The translations under genes were made by a program, and so were the position numbers. A model generated the notes under the pieces. That model saw only the letters and a list, made by a program, of their open reading frames with translations. It did not search any database and had not been told where the DNA came from. From contig CAIVEA010000810.1 in NCBI GenBank assembly GCA_903904765.1, forward strand, positions 1-12,524: 12,524 bases of DNA, given 5' to 3'. Of the stretch, positions 5,762-12,350 are shown one piece after another (positions within the stretch are counted from its first letter, which is position 1; each line of letters begins with the position of its first letter). Origin of the DNA: an uncultured Chloroflexota bacterium. GTDB lineage: Bacteria; Chloroflexota; Anaerolineae; Aggregatilineales; Phototrophicaceae.

Positions 5762-6289
5762 TTAGGCCTTGATGGCTTCGACATCCAGCGTAATGCTGAT
5801 GTCTTTGCCCACCAGCCAACCGCCGGTTTCCAGCGCCATGTTCCACGTCAGACCGAAGTCTTCGCGGTTGATCTTGGTGGTGGCGGTGAAGCCCGCACGC
5901 ACATCGCCGAAGGGACTCTTGGTTTCGCCGAGGAATTCCGCATCCAGCACTACCGACTTGGTAACGTTGCGGATGGTCAGGTCGCCCGTGATCTTCGCTT
6001 TGTCGCTGCCGTTCGCTTCAACCTTCGTGCTCTTGAAGGTGATGGTGGGATACTGGGCGGCATCCAGAAAATCGGGACTCTTGAGGTGCGCGTCGCGGTC
6101 AGCCACGCCCGTCGAGGACATGGAGTTGACTTCGATCACCGCTTCCACCGACGAGGCGGCGGGGTTCTGAGCATCAAAATTTAGCGTGCCGTTGACGGTC
6201 TTGAAGCCGCCGCGCACGGTGGTAATCATCATGTGACGGGCCGAGAATTCCGCTGCGCTGTGCGCCGCATCCAACTTGTACTGAGCCAT
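5762..6289 (-). CDS. YceI-family protein, cytoplasmic form
   Basis: 175 aa lipocalin-like beta-barrel of the YceI family, whose members bind isoprenoid or other amphiphilic lipids. Typical stretches: YKLDAAHSAAEFSARHMMITTVRGGF at the N-terminus (start of strand 1 and the His/Ser motif), VNSMSSTGVADRDAHLKSPDFLDAAQYPTI in the middle, then ITGDLTIRNVTKSV, INREDFGLTWN and the C-terminal DISITLDVEA. There is no signal peptide, unlike Escherichia coli YceI, so it should stay in the cytoplasm. The ATG at 6289 is preceded by AAGGG about 11 nt upstream, a weak but acceptable site. Two palindromic operator-like sites lie upstream, so it is probably repressor-controlled. The ligand is unknown. Confidence 0.92.
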   Translation of the reverse strand: MAQYKLDAAHSAAEFSARHMMITTVRGGFKTVNGTLNFDAQNPAASSVEAVIEVNSMSSTGVADRDAHLKSPDFLDAAQYPTITFKSTKVEANGSDKAKITGDLTIRNVTKSVVLDAEFLGETKSPFGDVRAGFTATTKINREDFGLTWNMALETGGWLVGKDISITLDVEAIKA

Positions 6290-6326
6290 GTTCGTGTTAT
6301 CCCTTTTCTTTGCTATCGCTAGTGAC

Positions 6327-6348
6327 TAACCGGACTACAGTCCGTTTA
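6327..6348. promoter_or_regulatory. Palindromic operator-like site 1 upstream of yceI
   Basis: Half-sites TAACCGGACT (6327-6336) and AGTCCGTTTA (6339-6348) around a 2-bp centre; nine of ten positions are symmetric. The core CGGAC-N4-GTCCG and the size are typical of TetR-family operators. It lies 38-59 bp upstream of the yceI start, where a repressor would block transcription. No regulator gene is in the window. Confidence 0.6.
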
Positions 6349-6401
6349 CAAAGTGAAGAATACAACGGATTTTGTGGGCTGTCTATTAGAAGGTCGTTAG
6401 A

Positions 6402-6423
6402 AATGCGGACGTGCGTCCGTTTA
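6402..6423. promoter_or_regulatory. Palindromic operator-like site 2 upstream of yceI
   Basis: Half-sites AATGCGGACG (6402-6411) and CGTCCGTTTA (6414-6423) around a 2-bp centre. It has the same CGGAC-N4-GTCCG core, the same 10+2+10 layout and the same TTTA right flank as site 1. The centres are 75 bp apart, close to seven helical turns, so two dimers would lie on about the same face of the DNA. Confidence 0.55.
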
Positions 6424-6465
6424 TGAACAAATAGCGGGGAATCGCCCTACAGCAGGACTTGTTTT

Positions 6466-6534
6466 CGTAGGGACATGGCAGGCCATGTCTGCCCGCATCT
6501 CTCTCAAGGACACGATCTGCGAAATGTCCCTACG
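6466..6534. repeat. Composite GTAGGGACA palindrome element
   Basis: Outer arms CGTAGGGACAT (6466-6476) and ATGTCCCTACG (6524-6534) are perfect inverted repeats. Nested inside the left half is a second perfect palindrome, GACATGGC (6473-6480) with GCCATGTC (6483-6490). The element ends 12 bp before the stop of the S9 peptidase gene and would form a stable hairpin in its transcript. It is related to the simpler 32-bp copy at 4388-4419. Confidence 0.75.
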
Positions 6535-6546
6535 GAAGAAAGTTCA

Positions 6547-8499
6547 TTACTCTTCCATCCCGCGCACGTAACGGTTCATCCACCCTAGCACCGCGCCGTT
6601 GCGCGCCCGCCGTGAGGCGAACGGCCCCATCGCCGTGCCATCATGCGAGCTGTTGGGCAGGCGCAGCAGGGCGGTGGTGCAACCGTTGGCCTTGAGCGTG
6701 GTGAAGAACTGTTCGGTTTGTTCTGCTGGACAGCGGTGATCGGCCTCGCCCACGATGAGCAGGGTGGGCGTGGTGCAACGGTGCGCGTAGGTAATGGGCG
6801 AACAGCGGGTGTATATTTCTGGAACCTCGAACGGCTTGCCGCCCAGTTCGCGGGGCGCGAACATTGGTCCGATGTCGCTCGTACCGTAGAAACTGACGAA
6901 ATTCGTGACCGCCGCCTCCGGCACAGCTGCTTTGAAGCGTTGCGTCTGCCCCACAATCCAGCACGACAGGTAGCCACCGCCCGAAATGCCCGTGCAGCCC
7001 AGCCGGTCGCCATCCACCAGCCCCAAACGAATCCCTTCATCCACACCGGCCATCAGGTCGTCGTAGTCCAGATGCCCCCAATCGCGGTTGATGATGGTGG
7101 CGAAGGTGTCGCCGTAACCTGTTGAACCGCGATGGTTCAGGAACAGCACTGCATAGCCCGCCCCCGCCAGAATGTGATAGTCGAAGTGGAAAGCGTGACC
7201 GTAGCCGGCATGTGGGCCGCCGTGAATGTGCAGTACCGTCGGGAAGGGCGCTTCGCCCTGTGGCAGCAGTATCCAGCCTTCGACGGATGCACCATCGCTG
7301 CTGGTGCAGGTAATGTGGCGTAACTCCGGCATGGTAATGCTGTCTAGCAAGGCGCGGTTCAGGTCAGTCAGGTGCGCTTCTGCGCCATTCACCAGTGATA
7401 GCACCGCCAGTTGTGTGGGGTCGAACAGCGTGGAGATGCCAAAGGCCACCTTGTCCCCCGAACGCCCCAGCGCCAAACAGGTGCGTTCACCGCTGGTCAG
7501 CGTTCGTATGGACTCCGCGCCTTGCAGCGCCACCGCCATCAGATGAATCTCGCCGCCCTGCTGAACACTGACCACCGCGTCCGGGTGTCCGGCGGCGGGC
7601 AGGATGACCGGGGCGCTCAAATTCCAGAACACAGGCAGATCGTCGTGCATACGTCCACTGATGCCGGTAGAGAGTGAGGTGGTGCGGCATTCGATGGCGC
7701 TGCCGTCGGCGTTCATCACCCACAGGTCGCCTTTCGAGCCGTACAGTTTACCTTCTGGCACGCCCGCAAACGCGATTCGCCCATCGTGCAACCAGACTGC
7801 GTTCTGGATGCCGCCCCACGCACTGCTGAGGACGGTGCGCTGTTCTCCGGCGTTGTTCACCGTCACCAGCGAGGAGGTGGGATAGAGCGAATCGGGGTTC
7901 ATGCCCGCCAGCATCAGCACTTCCGCCCCATCCGGCGACCACGACAACGGCGTGTGATTCCAGTCGTCATGCGTGAGCTGCCCTACTTGACCGGAGGCCA
8001 GATCAAGGACGTAAAGATTTTTGACAAAATTCTCCACAAAGCCGATTCCATCGAAGCGGTAAATGGTGCGGTGGATGGTGTAAGGCTGCGTGAGGTTGCA
8101 GGGCTGCGGGCGGGCTGCCGCGAATGCCAGCTTGCCGCCATCCGGCGACCATAATAATGCTCCGGCACAACCCTGCTCCAGCGTGGTCAACCGCTGTGCC
8201 TCGCCGCCGCGCAGCGACAGGCGATAAATCTGAGGCTTTCCGTCGCGGCTGGACAGGAATGCGATGGCGCTTCCATCCGGCGACCACGCGGGCGCGTAAT
8301 CCGCCCAGTCCCCGAAGGTCAACTGCAAGGCGCTGCCCGCTTCCAGATCGTGCAACCACAGGTTGGAAAACTCCTGATCTCGCCCTTCGTCCGTCCGCAT
8401 CAGCGTGTACACCACATAGCGCCCCTGCGGGTCTAGTTGTGCCTCGGTGACGTACTGGAAACGGAACAAATCAGCCTGTTCAAAAACACGTTTGGTCAT
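6547..8499 (-). CDS. S9-family prolyl-oligopeptidase / acylaminoacyl-peptidase-like serine peptidase
   Basis: 650 aa from the ATG at 8499. The N-terminal half is a beta-propeller of TolB/PD40-type blades: PAWSPDGSAIAFLSSRDG, LLWSPDGGKLAFAA and LSWSPDGAEVLML are clear. The C-terminal part (from about residue 395) is an alpha/beta hydrolase: oxyanion segment HGGPH at 426-430, nucleophile Ser506 in TGISGGGYLS, Asp587 in VGEADHRCP, His619 in NSSHDGT. The nucleophile elbow is GISGGG rather than the usual GGSYGG, but Ser and the flanking Gly are kept. There is no signal peptide, so it is probably a cytoplasmic peptidase clearing short or N-blocked peptides. The start at 8499 is chosen because GCAGGGG lies 6 nt upstream; an in-frame GTG at 8517 has no site. 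Confidence 0.92.
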   Translation of the reverse strand: MTKRVFEQADLFRFQYVTEAQLDPQGRYVVYTLMRTDEGRDQEFSNLWLHDLEAGSALQLTFGDWADYAPAWSPDGSAIAFLSSRDGKPQIYRLSLRGGEAQRLTTLEQGCAGALLWSPDGGKLAFAAARPQPCNLTQPYTIHRTIYRFDGIGFVENFVKNLYVLDLASGQVGQLTHDDWNHTPLSWSPDGAEVLMLAGMNPDSLYPTSSLVTVNNAGEQRTVLSSAWGGIQNAVWLHDGRIAFAGVPEGKLYGSKGDLWVMNADGSAIECRTTSLSTGISGRMHDDLPVFWNLSAPVILPAAGHPDAVVSVQQGGEIHLMAVALQGAESIRTLTSGERTCLALGRSGDKVAFGISTLFDPTQLAVLSLVNGAEAHLTDLNRALLDSITMPELRHITCTSSDGASVEGWILLPQGEAPFPTVLHIHGGPHAGYGHAFHFDYHILAGAGYAVLFLNHRGSTGYGDTFATIINRDWGHLDYDDLMAGVDEGIRLGLVDGDRLGCTGISGGGYLSCWIVGQTQRFKAAVPEAAVTNFVSFYGTSDIGPMFAPRELGGKPFEVPEIYTRCSPITYAHRCTTPTLLIVGEADHRCPAEQTEQFFTTLKANGCTTALLRLPNSSHDGTAMGPFASRRARNGAVLGWMNRYVRGMEE

Positions 8500-9048
8500 C
8501 GTATACCCCTGCTTCACCAGATGAAAATAAACGTAAAGTATCCCGGAGGCCTCTATTCGCTACGTTCGAGGGACAGTTTTGGGACGACACAAACCATATC
8601 ATTGCGGTTTGGCTCTTTGTGGAAAAAACGACTTTCAGCAGAAATGAGGCACGAAAAAATACTTCAAGAAAATCATTTCTCATGAACACGATGCCATAAG
8701 AGGATAGTTTGGTCAAGGCGGTGCTGCATGGCATTGAAAGAGTGCGGCATGGGGTTGGACAAGACCGGGTGTGCAGAAACTGAGTAGCGGTTGCACACGG
8801 TCTAGGATTTCAATCAGGGCGGGAACAATTTCCCACCCCCCATTTGATTCTAATATATCTCATCAGAATAGCGCACATAAAGCTATTGCGCTCACGAAAT
8901 CCCAAAACCCGTATTTATGGTTTGATTGAAATTTACAAAATTAAACAATATGCACGGGATAATTTACGTAGAATTCACGAAAAATCCCTTTTAGATTGTT
9001 CTTTTTGCGTTAGCATTAGATTGTAAATCTGTATAGGAGGTTTTGAGA
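8500..9048. other. AT-rich intergenic region without a supported gene
   Basis: About 550 bp between the divergent S9 peptidase and secreted-protein genes, more AT-rich than its surroundings, most of all from about 8840 to 9030. It must hold both promoters, but no convincing box pair was found. Visible small structures: a decayed terminator-like copy at 8791-8842; an AGCGCA/TGCGCT inverted repeat (8870-8875 and 8887-8892); and AGATT-GTA-AATCT at 9018-9030, just before the ribosome site of the next gene. Short open frames here lack ribosome sites and coding character. Confidence 0.6.
8791..8842 (+). repeat. Decayed second copy of the secreted-protein gene's terminator region
   Basis: The stretch starting TTGCACACGGTCT and continuing through a GGGCGGGAACAATTTCCCACCC hairpin (split here as GGGCGGGAA, CAAT, TTCCCACCC) lines up with 9491-9540, which starts TCGCACACGGTCT and holds the terminator with the same CAAT loop. 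By eye roughly three quarters of positions match. One C-A mismatch breaks the stem and there is no T run, so it is probably not an active terminator. Confidence 0.6.
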
Positions 9049-9489
9049 ATGAAGCACAATCTCGTTCGTGTGATGGTAATCGTGGCGGTTCTGTTCGCGT
9101 TTGTGGGTGCGGTTTCGGCAGATGGTCGTATGAATCCCTCGCCGGACAACAACATGGGTGGCGACAGCATGTTCTGCTACAAGGGCAAGGGCTGCGAACT
9201 GCTGAACAAGCGCGGTGTCTCGCTGGGTAAGTGGTCGCAGGCCGACATTGATGCCGCCATCGCCACCTCGCGCGAAACTGACTCGAATGTCGAAGTTGCG
9301 CCGGAAGGCGGCATCATCGCCAGCTACGGCATGTCCCGCCTGTTCATCGTGTTCGATGGCGAAGGCACCTTCCCCGGCGACCTGCGCTATGTCGAAAACA
9401 GCCTGAAGCTGATCGGCTATGATGAATACAACAAGTGGGTGGAATTCACCTTCAAGATTCAGGGCAGCGGCGCTTACTACAATCCGTAG
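9049..9489 (+). CDS. Small secreted protein of unknown family
   Basis: 146 aa. The N-terminus is a clear signal peptide: MKHN, a positive Arg, a hydrophobic core (VMVIVAVLFAFVGAV) and a likely cut after VSA, before DGRMNP. The mature part, about 122 aa, has two Cys in FCYKGKGC (possible disulfide), an acidic, Gly-rich middle and a Tyr-rich end (SGAYYNP). I do not recognise the family. The ATG at 9049 has a strong AGGAGG 9 nt upstream. It stands alone with its own terminator at 9515-9549, and the strong ribosome site and terminator suggest good expression. A partial copy of its 3' flank lies about 700 bp upstream (8791-8842), hinting at a lost paralog. Confidence 0.85.
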   Translation: MKHNLVRVMVIVAVLFAFVGAVSADGRMNPSPDNNMGGDSMFCYKGKGCELLNKRGVSLGKWSQADIDAAIATSRETDSNVEVAPEGGIIASYGMSRLFIVFDGEGTFPGDLRYVENSLKLIGYDEYNKWVEFTFKIQGSGAYYNP

Positions 9490-9514
9490 TTCGCACACGG
9501 TCTGAATATTCAAA

Positions 9515-9549
9515 CGGGGCGGGGAGCAATCTCCGCCCCGTTTTGTTTT
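9515..9549 (+). terminator. Intrinsic terminator of the secreted-protein gene
   Basis: GC-rich stem CGGGGCGGGGAG (9515-9526) with CTCCGCCCCG (9531-9540), one bulged G, CAAT loop, then TTTTGTTTT (9541-9549). Read leftward it may also serve the M42 gene ending at 9551, though only TTTG follows on that side. Confidence 0.92.
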
Positions 9550-9550
9550 C

Positions 9551-10606
9551 TCAATCTTTCAGGTGTTCCCATTTCAAATCGGTGAGGATGGCTTGCAGCA
9601 ACCGCAGCGTGGCGGCGTAGTCCTCACGGTTCAAATAGGCCGTCGGGCTGTGGATGTAGCGACACGGCACCGAGATCACGCCGGAAGGCACGCCCGCACC
9701 GGAGGTGTGAATCGCCCCGGCATCCGTTCCGCCGCCGATCATCGTCTTGATCTGCACCGGAATGCCCTGTGCTGCCGCCGTCGTCCGCACGAACGACAAC
9801 ACTTTGGGGTGTGCGATCATGCTGCGATCCATCACGGTCAGCGCCGGCCCTGCCCCCAAACGGCAGGTGGGATTCACGCCCAGCGTGTCGTCGGCTTCCG
9901 CCACTGGATTCGGCAGATCGTTCGCCGTTGTGCCTTCCAGCGCCAGCGCCACATCGGGATTCAGGATTTTGGCCGCCACCCGCGCCCCGCGCAGGCCGAT
10001 TTCTTCCTGCACCGTGAAGGCCGCCAGCACATCCACCGCGTAAGGGCCGCCCTTCAGCACATCCACCAGCAGCGCACAACCCACGCGGTTATCGAAGGCT
10101 TTGCCACGCAGCATGGTCGCGCCGATTTCGGCGAAGTAGCTGTCGAAGGCGATGCGGTCACCAGCCTTCACCTTGCCGCCGGCCTCGTCACGGGTGCTTG
10201 CGCCGATGTCTATCCGCAGGTTCTTCAGTGCCACCGCGCTCTGGTCACGGTTCTTGTGGATGGGTGTCCATGTAATCACGCCGGGGATGGCATTATCGCC
10301 CACTTTCACGCGCAGGCCGGGCAGGATGCGCTCATCCACGCCGCCGATGTTGGTGAAGCGGATCAGGCCGTCGCCCTCGATGCCCGTCGCCATCAGGCCG
10401 ATCTCGTCCATGTGGGCATCCAGCATCAGGCGCGGTCTGCCCCGCCCCTTGCCCTTCTTGACGGCGGTGATGTTGCCGAGCGCGTCCACGCGCAGGCTGG
10501 TCACATGGTCGCGGATTTCGTTCAGAATCAGGTCACGGACGGCATCTTCTTTGCCGGAAACGCCCACCGTCTCCGAAAGTTGTTTGAAGAATTGGGTGTC
10601 GTTCAT
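9551..10606 (-). CDS. M42-family metallopeptidase (second of a tandem pair)
   Basis: 351 aa from the ATG at 10606; glutamyl-aminopeptidase/cellulase-M (TET-type) family. It has the dinuclear-metal and catalytic residues in order: His65 and Asp67 (DAHMDEIG), Asp172 (KAFDNRVG), Glu201-Glu202 (QEEIGLRG), Glu224 (ALEGTTAND; Glu in place of the commoner Asp, as in part of the family) and His319 (RYIHSP). These enzymes form large tetrahedral particles that trim peptides in the cytoplasm. Its ATG overlaps the last base of the upstream M42 stop codon (TGATG), so translation is probably coupled. Both genes were kept intact, which suggests different peptide preferences or a mixed particle; that is inference. 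Confidence 0.93.
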   Translation of the reverse strand: MNDTQFFKQLSETVGVSGKEDAVRDLILNEIRDHVTSLRVDALGNITAVKKGKGRGRPRLMLDAHMDEIGLMATGIEGDGLIRFTNIGGVDERILPGLRVKVGDNAIPGVITWTPIHKNRDQSAVALKNLRIDIGASTRDEAGGKVKAGDRIAFDSYFAEIGATMLRGKAFDNRVGCALLVDVLKGGPYAVDVLAAFTVQEEIGLRGARVAAKILNPDVALALEGTTANDLPNPVAEADDTLGVNPTCRLGAGPALTVMDRSMIAHPKVLSFVRTTAAAQGIPVQIKTMIGGGTDAGAIHTSGAGVPSGVISVPCRYIHSPTAYLNREDYAATLRLLQAILTDLKWEHLKD

Positions 10607-11691
10607 CAGGCTTTGCCTTCCTCGGCGGGCGCTGTCGGCCATTCGACAGCCGCCATGAAATCCGCGTCCAAACTGGCGATAAACTGTGCCAGCAGCCGTC
10701 CGGCGCGTTCAATATCGCGCAGATCAACCGTCTCAACGGGCGAGTGCATATTCCGCAGCGGCACTTCCAGCAGCGCGGTGGGGATGCCCTCCAGTGCCAC
10801 CTGAATGGACCACGCATCCGTGCCACTTGCGCCCGGAATCACATCATCTTGCAGCTTGATCTCGTAATCGCGGGCGACGGCCTTGATTTTCTCGACCAGT
10901 TTGGGATGGAAGTTCGGCCCGATGCCGATGCACGGCCCGCCGCCCATCTCTTTCGCGTCGTCCGCGTCCACGCCGGCCTGCGGCGCGAAACACACATCCA
11001 GCGCAATCGCAATATCGGGCGCGATGAAGTGCGCGGCGGTGGTCGCCCCATACAGGCCAGTTTCTTCCTGTACGGTGGCGGTGGCGTACACATCCCATGT
11101 GTGGTGCATCCCCTGTAGGTGATGCAAGCAGGCGGTGACGGCGGCTAAACAGGCGCGGTCATCCATCGCCTTTCCCGCCACGCGCTTGCCGTTCAGATCA
11201 ATCATCGGCACATCCACTGTCACAAGGTCGCCAATCCGCACCAGTCGCTCGACATCGGCGGCGGGCAGTCCCACATCCACGATCAACTCATCGAAGCTGG
11301 GGTACTTCTTGCGGGCAGCGGCGGGCAGCAGATGCGGCGGCACGCTGGCGACGATGCCGGGCAGCGATTCGCGCCCATGCACGCGCACCGGCTGCGCCAT
11401 CATCACGCGGTTATCCACGCCGCTGATGCGGTGCAGGTAGATGAAGCCATCCACCACATCCCGCACCATCATGCCGATCTCGTCCATGTGGGCGGCCAGC
11501 ATGATCTTGCGCGGCGGGTTAATCGCCCGCGTGGCCGGCTTAATCCCGATCAGGCTGCCGAGTTTGTCCTGCTCGGTGCGGGCGACCAGCCCATCCCATG
11601 CCTGTGCCACGATGGCCCGCAGCGGGGCTTCGTGACCGCTGGGGGCGTGTGCCTCCACCAGCGTTTTTAAGTGCGCTTTCAGATCAAACAA
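10606..11691 (-). CDS. M42-family metallopeptidase (first of a tandem pair), TTG start
   Basis: 361 aa, same family as the gene that follows it but clearly diverged. Active-site residues: His68 and Asp70 (AAHMDEIG), Asp177 (KAMDDRAC), Glu209-Glu210 (VQEETGLYG), Asp232 (ALDVCFA) and His316 (RNMHSP). The start is a TTG at 11691 with AGGAG 7 nt upstream. The only nearby ATG, directly abutting the AGGAG, is in another frame and stops after four codons. It is the middle gene of a leftward operon: the Thr/Pro-rich membrane protein ends 28 nt upstream and the other M42 gene overlaps its stop by 1 nt. Confidence 0.92.
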   Translation of the reverse strand: MFDLKAHLKTLVEAHAPSGHEAPLRAIVAQAWDGLVARTEQDKLGSLIGIKPATRAINPPRKIMLAAHMDEIGMMVRDVVDGFIYLHRISGVDNRVMMAQPVRVHGRESLPGIVASVPPHLLPAAARKKYPSFDELIVDVGLPAADVERLVRIGDLVTVDVPMIDLNGKRVAGKAMDDRACLAAVTACLHHLQGMHHTWDVYATATVQEETGLYGATTAAHFIAPDIAIALDVCFAPQAGVDADDAKEMGGGPCIGIGPNFHPKLVEKIKAVARDYEIKLQDDVIPGASGTDAWSIQVALEGIPTALLEVPLRNMHSPVETVDLRDIERAGRLLAQFIASLDADFMAAVEWPTAPAEEGKA

Positions 11692-11719
11692 TTTTCATCT
11701 CCTGTGTGTCGAAACCGCA

Positions 11720-12301
11720 TCATCCTCCGCTGGGCGTTCCGGGGTCAGCGGTGGGCGGGTCAAAAGGCAGCGGCGTTTCGGATGGCGGCACGAATACCTC
11801 GGTATTGGTGGCCGTCGGCGTTTCGGTGAACGTGGGTGTCCACGTCGGTGTTTCGGTGGGCAGCGGTGGCAGCGGTGTATTGGTGAAAGCCGGAATGGGC
11901 GTGAGCGTGGGCGCGGCGGTCAGCGTCGGGAAGGGCGTGAGCGACGGCGCAAGGGTGCTGGTGGGGATGAAGACTGTTGTGGGGAGCGCCCCGAACGGCG
12001 TGACGGTGGGCAGCGCCGGCAGCGGGACGAATTGCAGCGGCGTGGGCAGCAGCGGGCTGGAACTGGTCATGGTGAGTGACATGGGCGTGAAGGTGGGCAG
12101 CCCCGCCGTGACGGTTACGCCTGCGCCGATGGGTGTCAGGCTGGCGAGGGGCGTACTGATCGCCCCGGCATGGCGCGGCGCAGTCCCCCACAGGATGAAG
12201 CCGAGCGCGTAGAACGGGAGCGTGCCGAGGATGATGACGAACAGACCGATACGCAGCCAGCGCCGCCGTCTTTCAACCGCTTCAATTCGAGGATCGCGCA
12301 T
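11720..12301 (-). CDS. Membrane-anchored Thr/Pro-rich protein
   Basis: 193 aa from the second of two adjacent ATG codons (AGGTGGG directly abuts the first, giving better spacing to the second). A short Arg-rich N-terminus (VERRRRWLR) precedes one membrane segment (about 17-40, ending FILWGTAP), so the bulk lies outside. The external 150 residues are low-complexity Thr, Pro, Leu and Ser with TPTxTPT-like runs near the end (TETPTWTPTFTETPTATNTE). Such tails are common in Chloroflexota surface proteins and are often glycosylated stalks or wall-spanning linkers. There is no folded domain at the tip. It is the first gene of the operon with the two M42 peptidases. No specific function can be assigned. 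Confidence 0.82.
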   Translation of the reverse strand: MRDPRIEAVERRRRWLRIGLFVIILGTLPFYALGFILWGTAPRHAGAISTPLASLTPIGAGVTVTAGLPTFTPMSLTMTSSSPLLPTPLQFVPLPALPTVTPFGALPTTVFIPTSTLAPSLTPFPTLTAAPTLTPIPAFTNTPLPPLPTETPTWTPTFTETPTATNTEVFVPPSETPLPFDPPTADPGTPSGG

Positions 12302-12339
12302 CATCCCACCTGCCGCTTGCCAGAGTCGAAGATGCGGTA

Positions 12340-12348
12340 ACTATACCA
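12340..12348 (-). promoter_or_regulatory. Extended -10 promoter of the M42 operon
   Basis: On the minus strand TGGTATAGT, an extended -10 element (TGN before TATAGT). The start site would be near 12333, about 30 nt before the ATG at 12301. No clear -35 box is present, which is usual for extended -10 promoters. Confidence 0.5.
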
Positions 12349-12350
12349 TA

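Noticed and set aside
5578..5784. 68-codon leftward frame overlapping the end of yceI
   Set aside because: It starts inside yceI without a ribosome site and spans the cysteine synthase leader promoter. The Cys-rich leader frame in another phase explains this region better.
8844..9026. 60-codon rightward frame in the AT-rich gap
   Set aside because: TTG start without a ribosome site; composition follows the AT-rich spacer; no recognisable domain or signal.
9563..10804. 413-codon rightward frame opposite the M42 genes
   Set aside because: It is antisense to two clear M42 genes with complete active sites; the translation is rich in His, Arg and Gln as expected from a shadow of GC-rich coding DNA.
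11598..12212. 204-codon rightward Gly/Val/Ser-rich frame
   Set aside because: It is the reverse strand of the Thr/Pro-rich gene; the repeats come from that low-complexity sequence.
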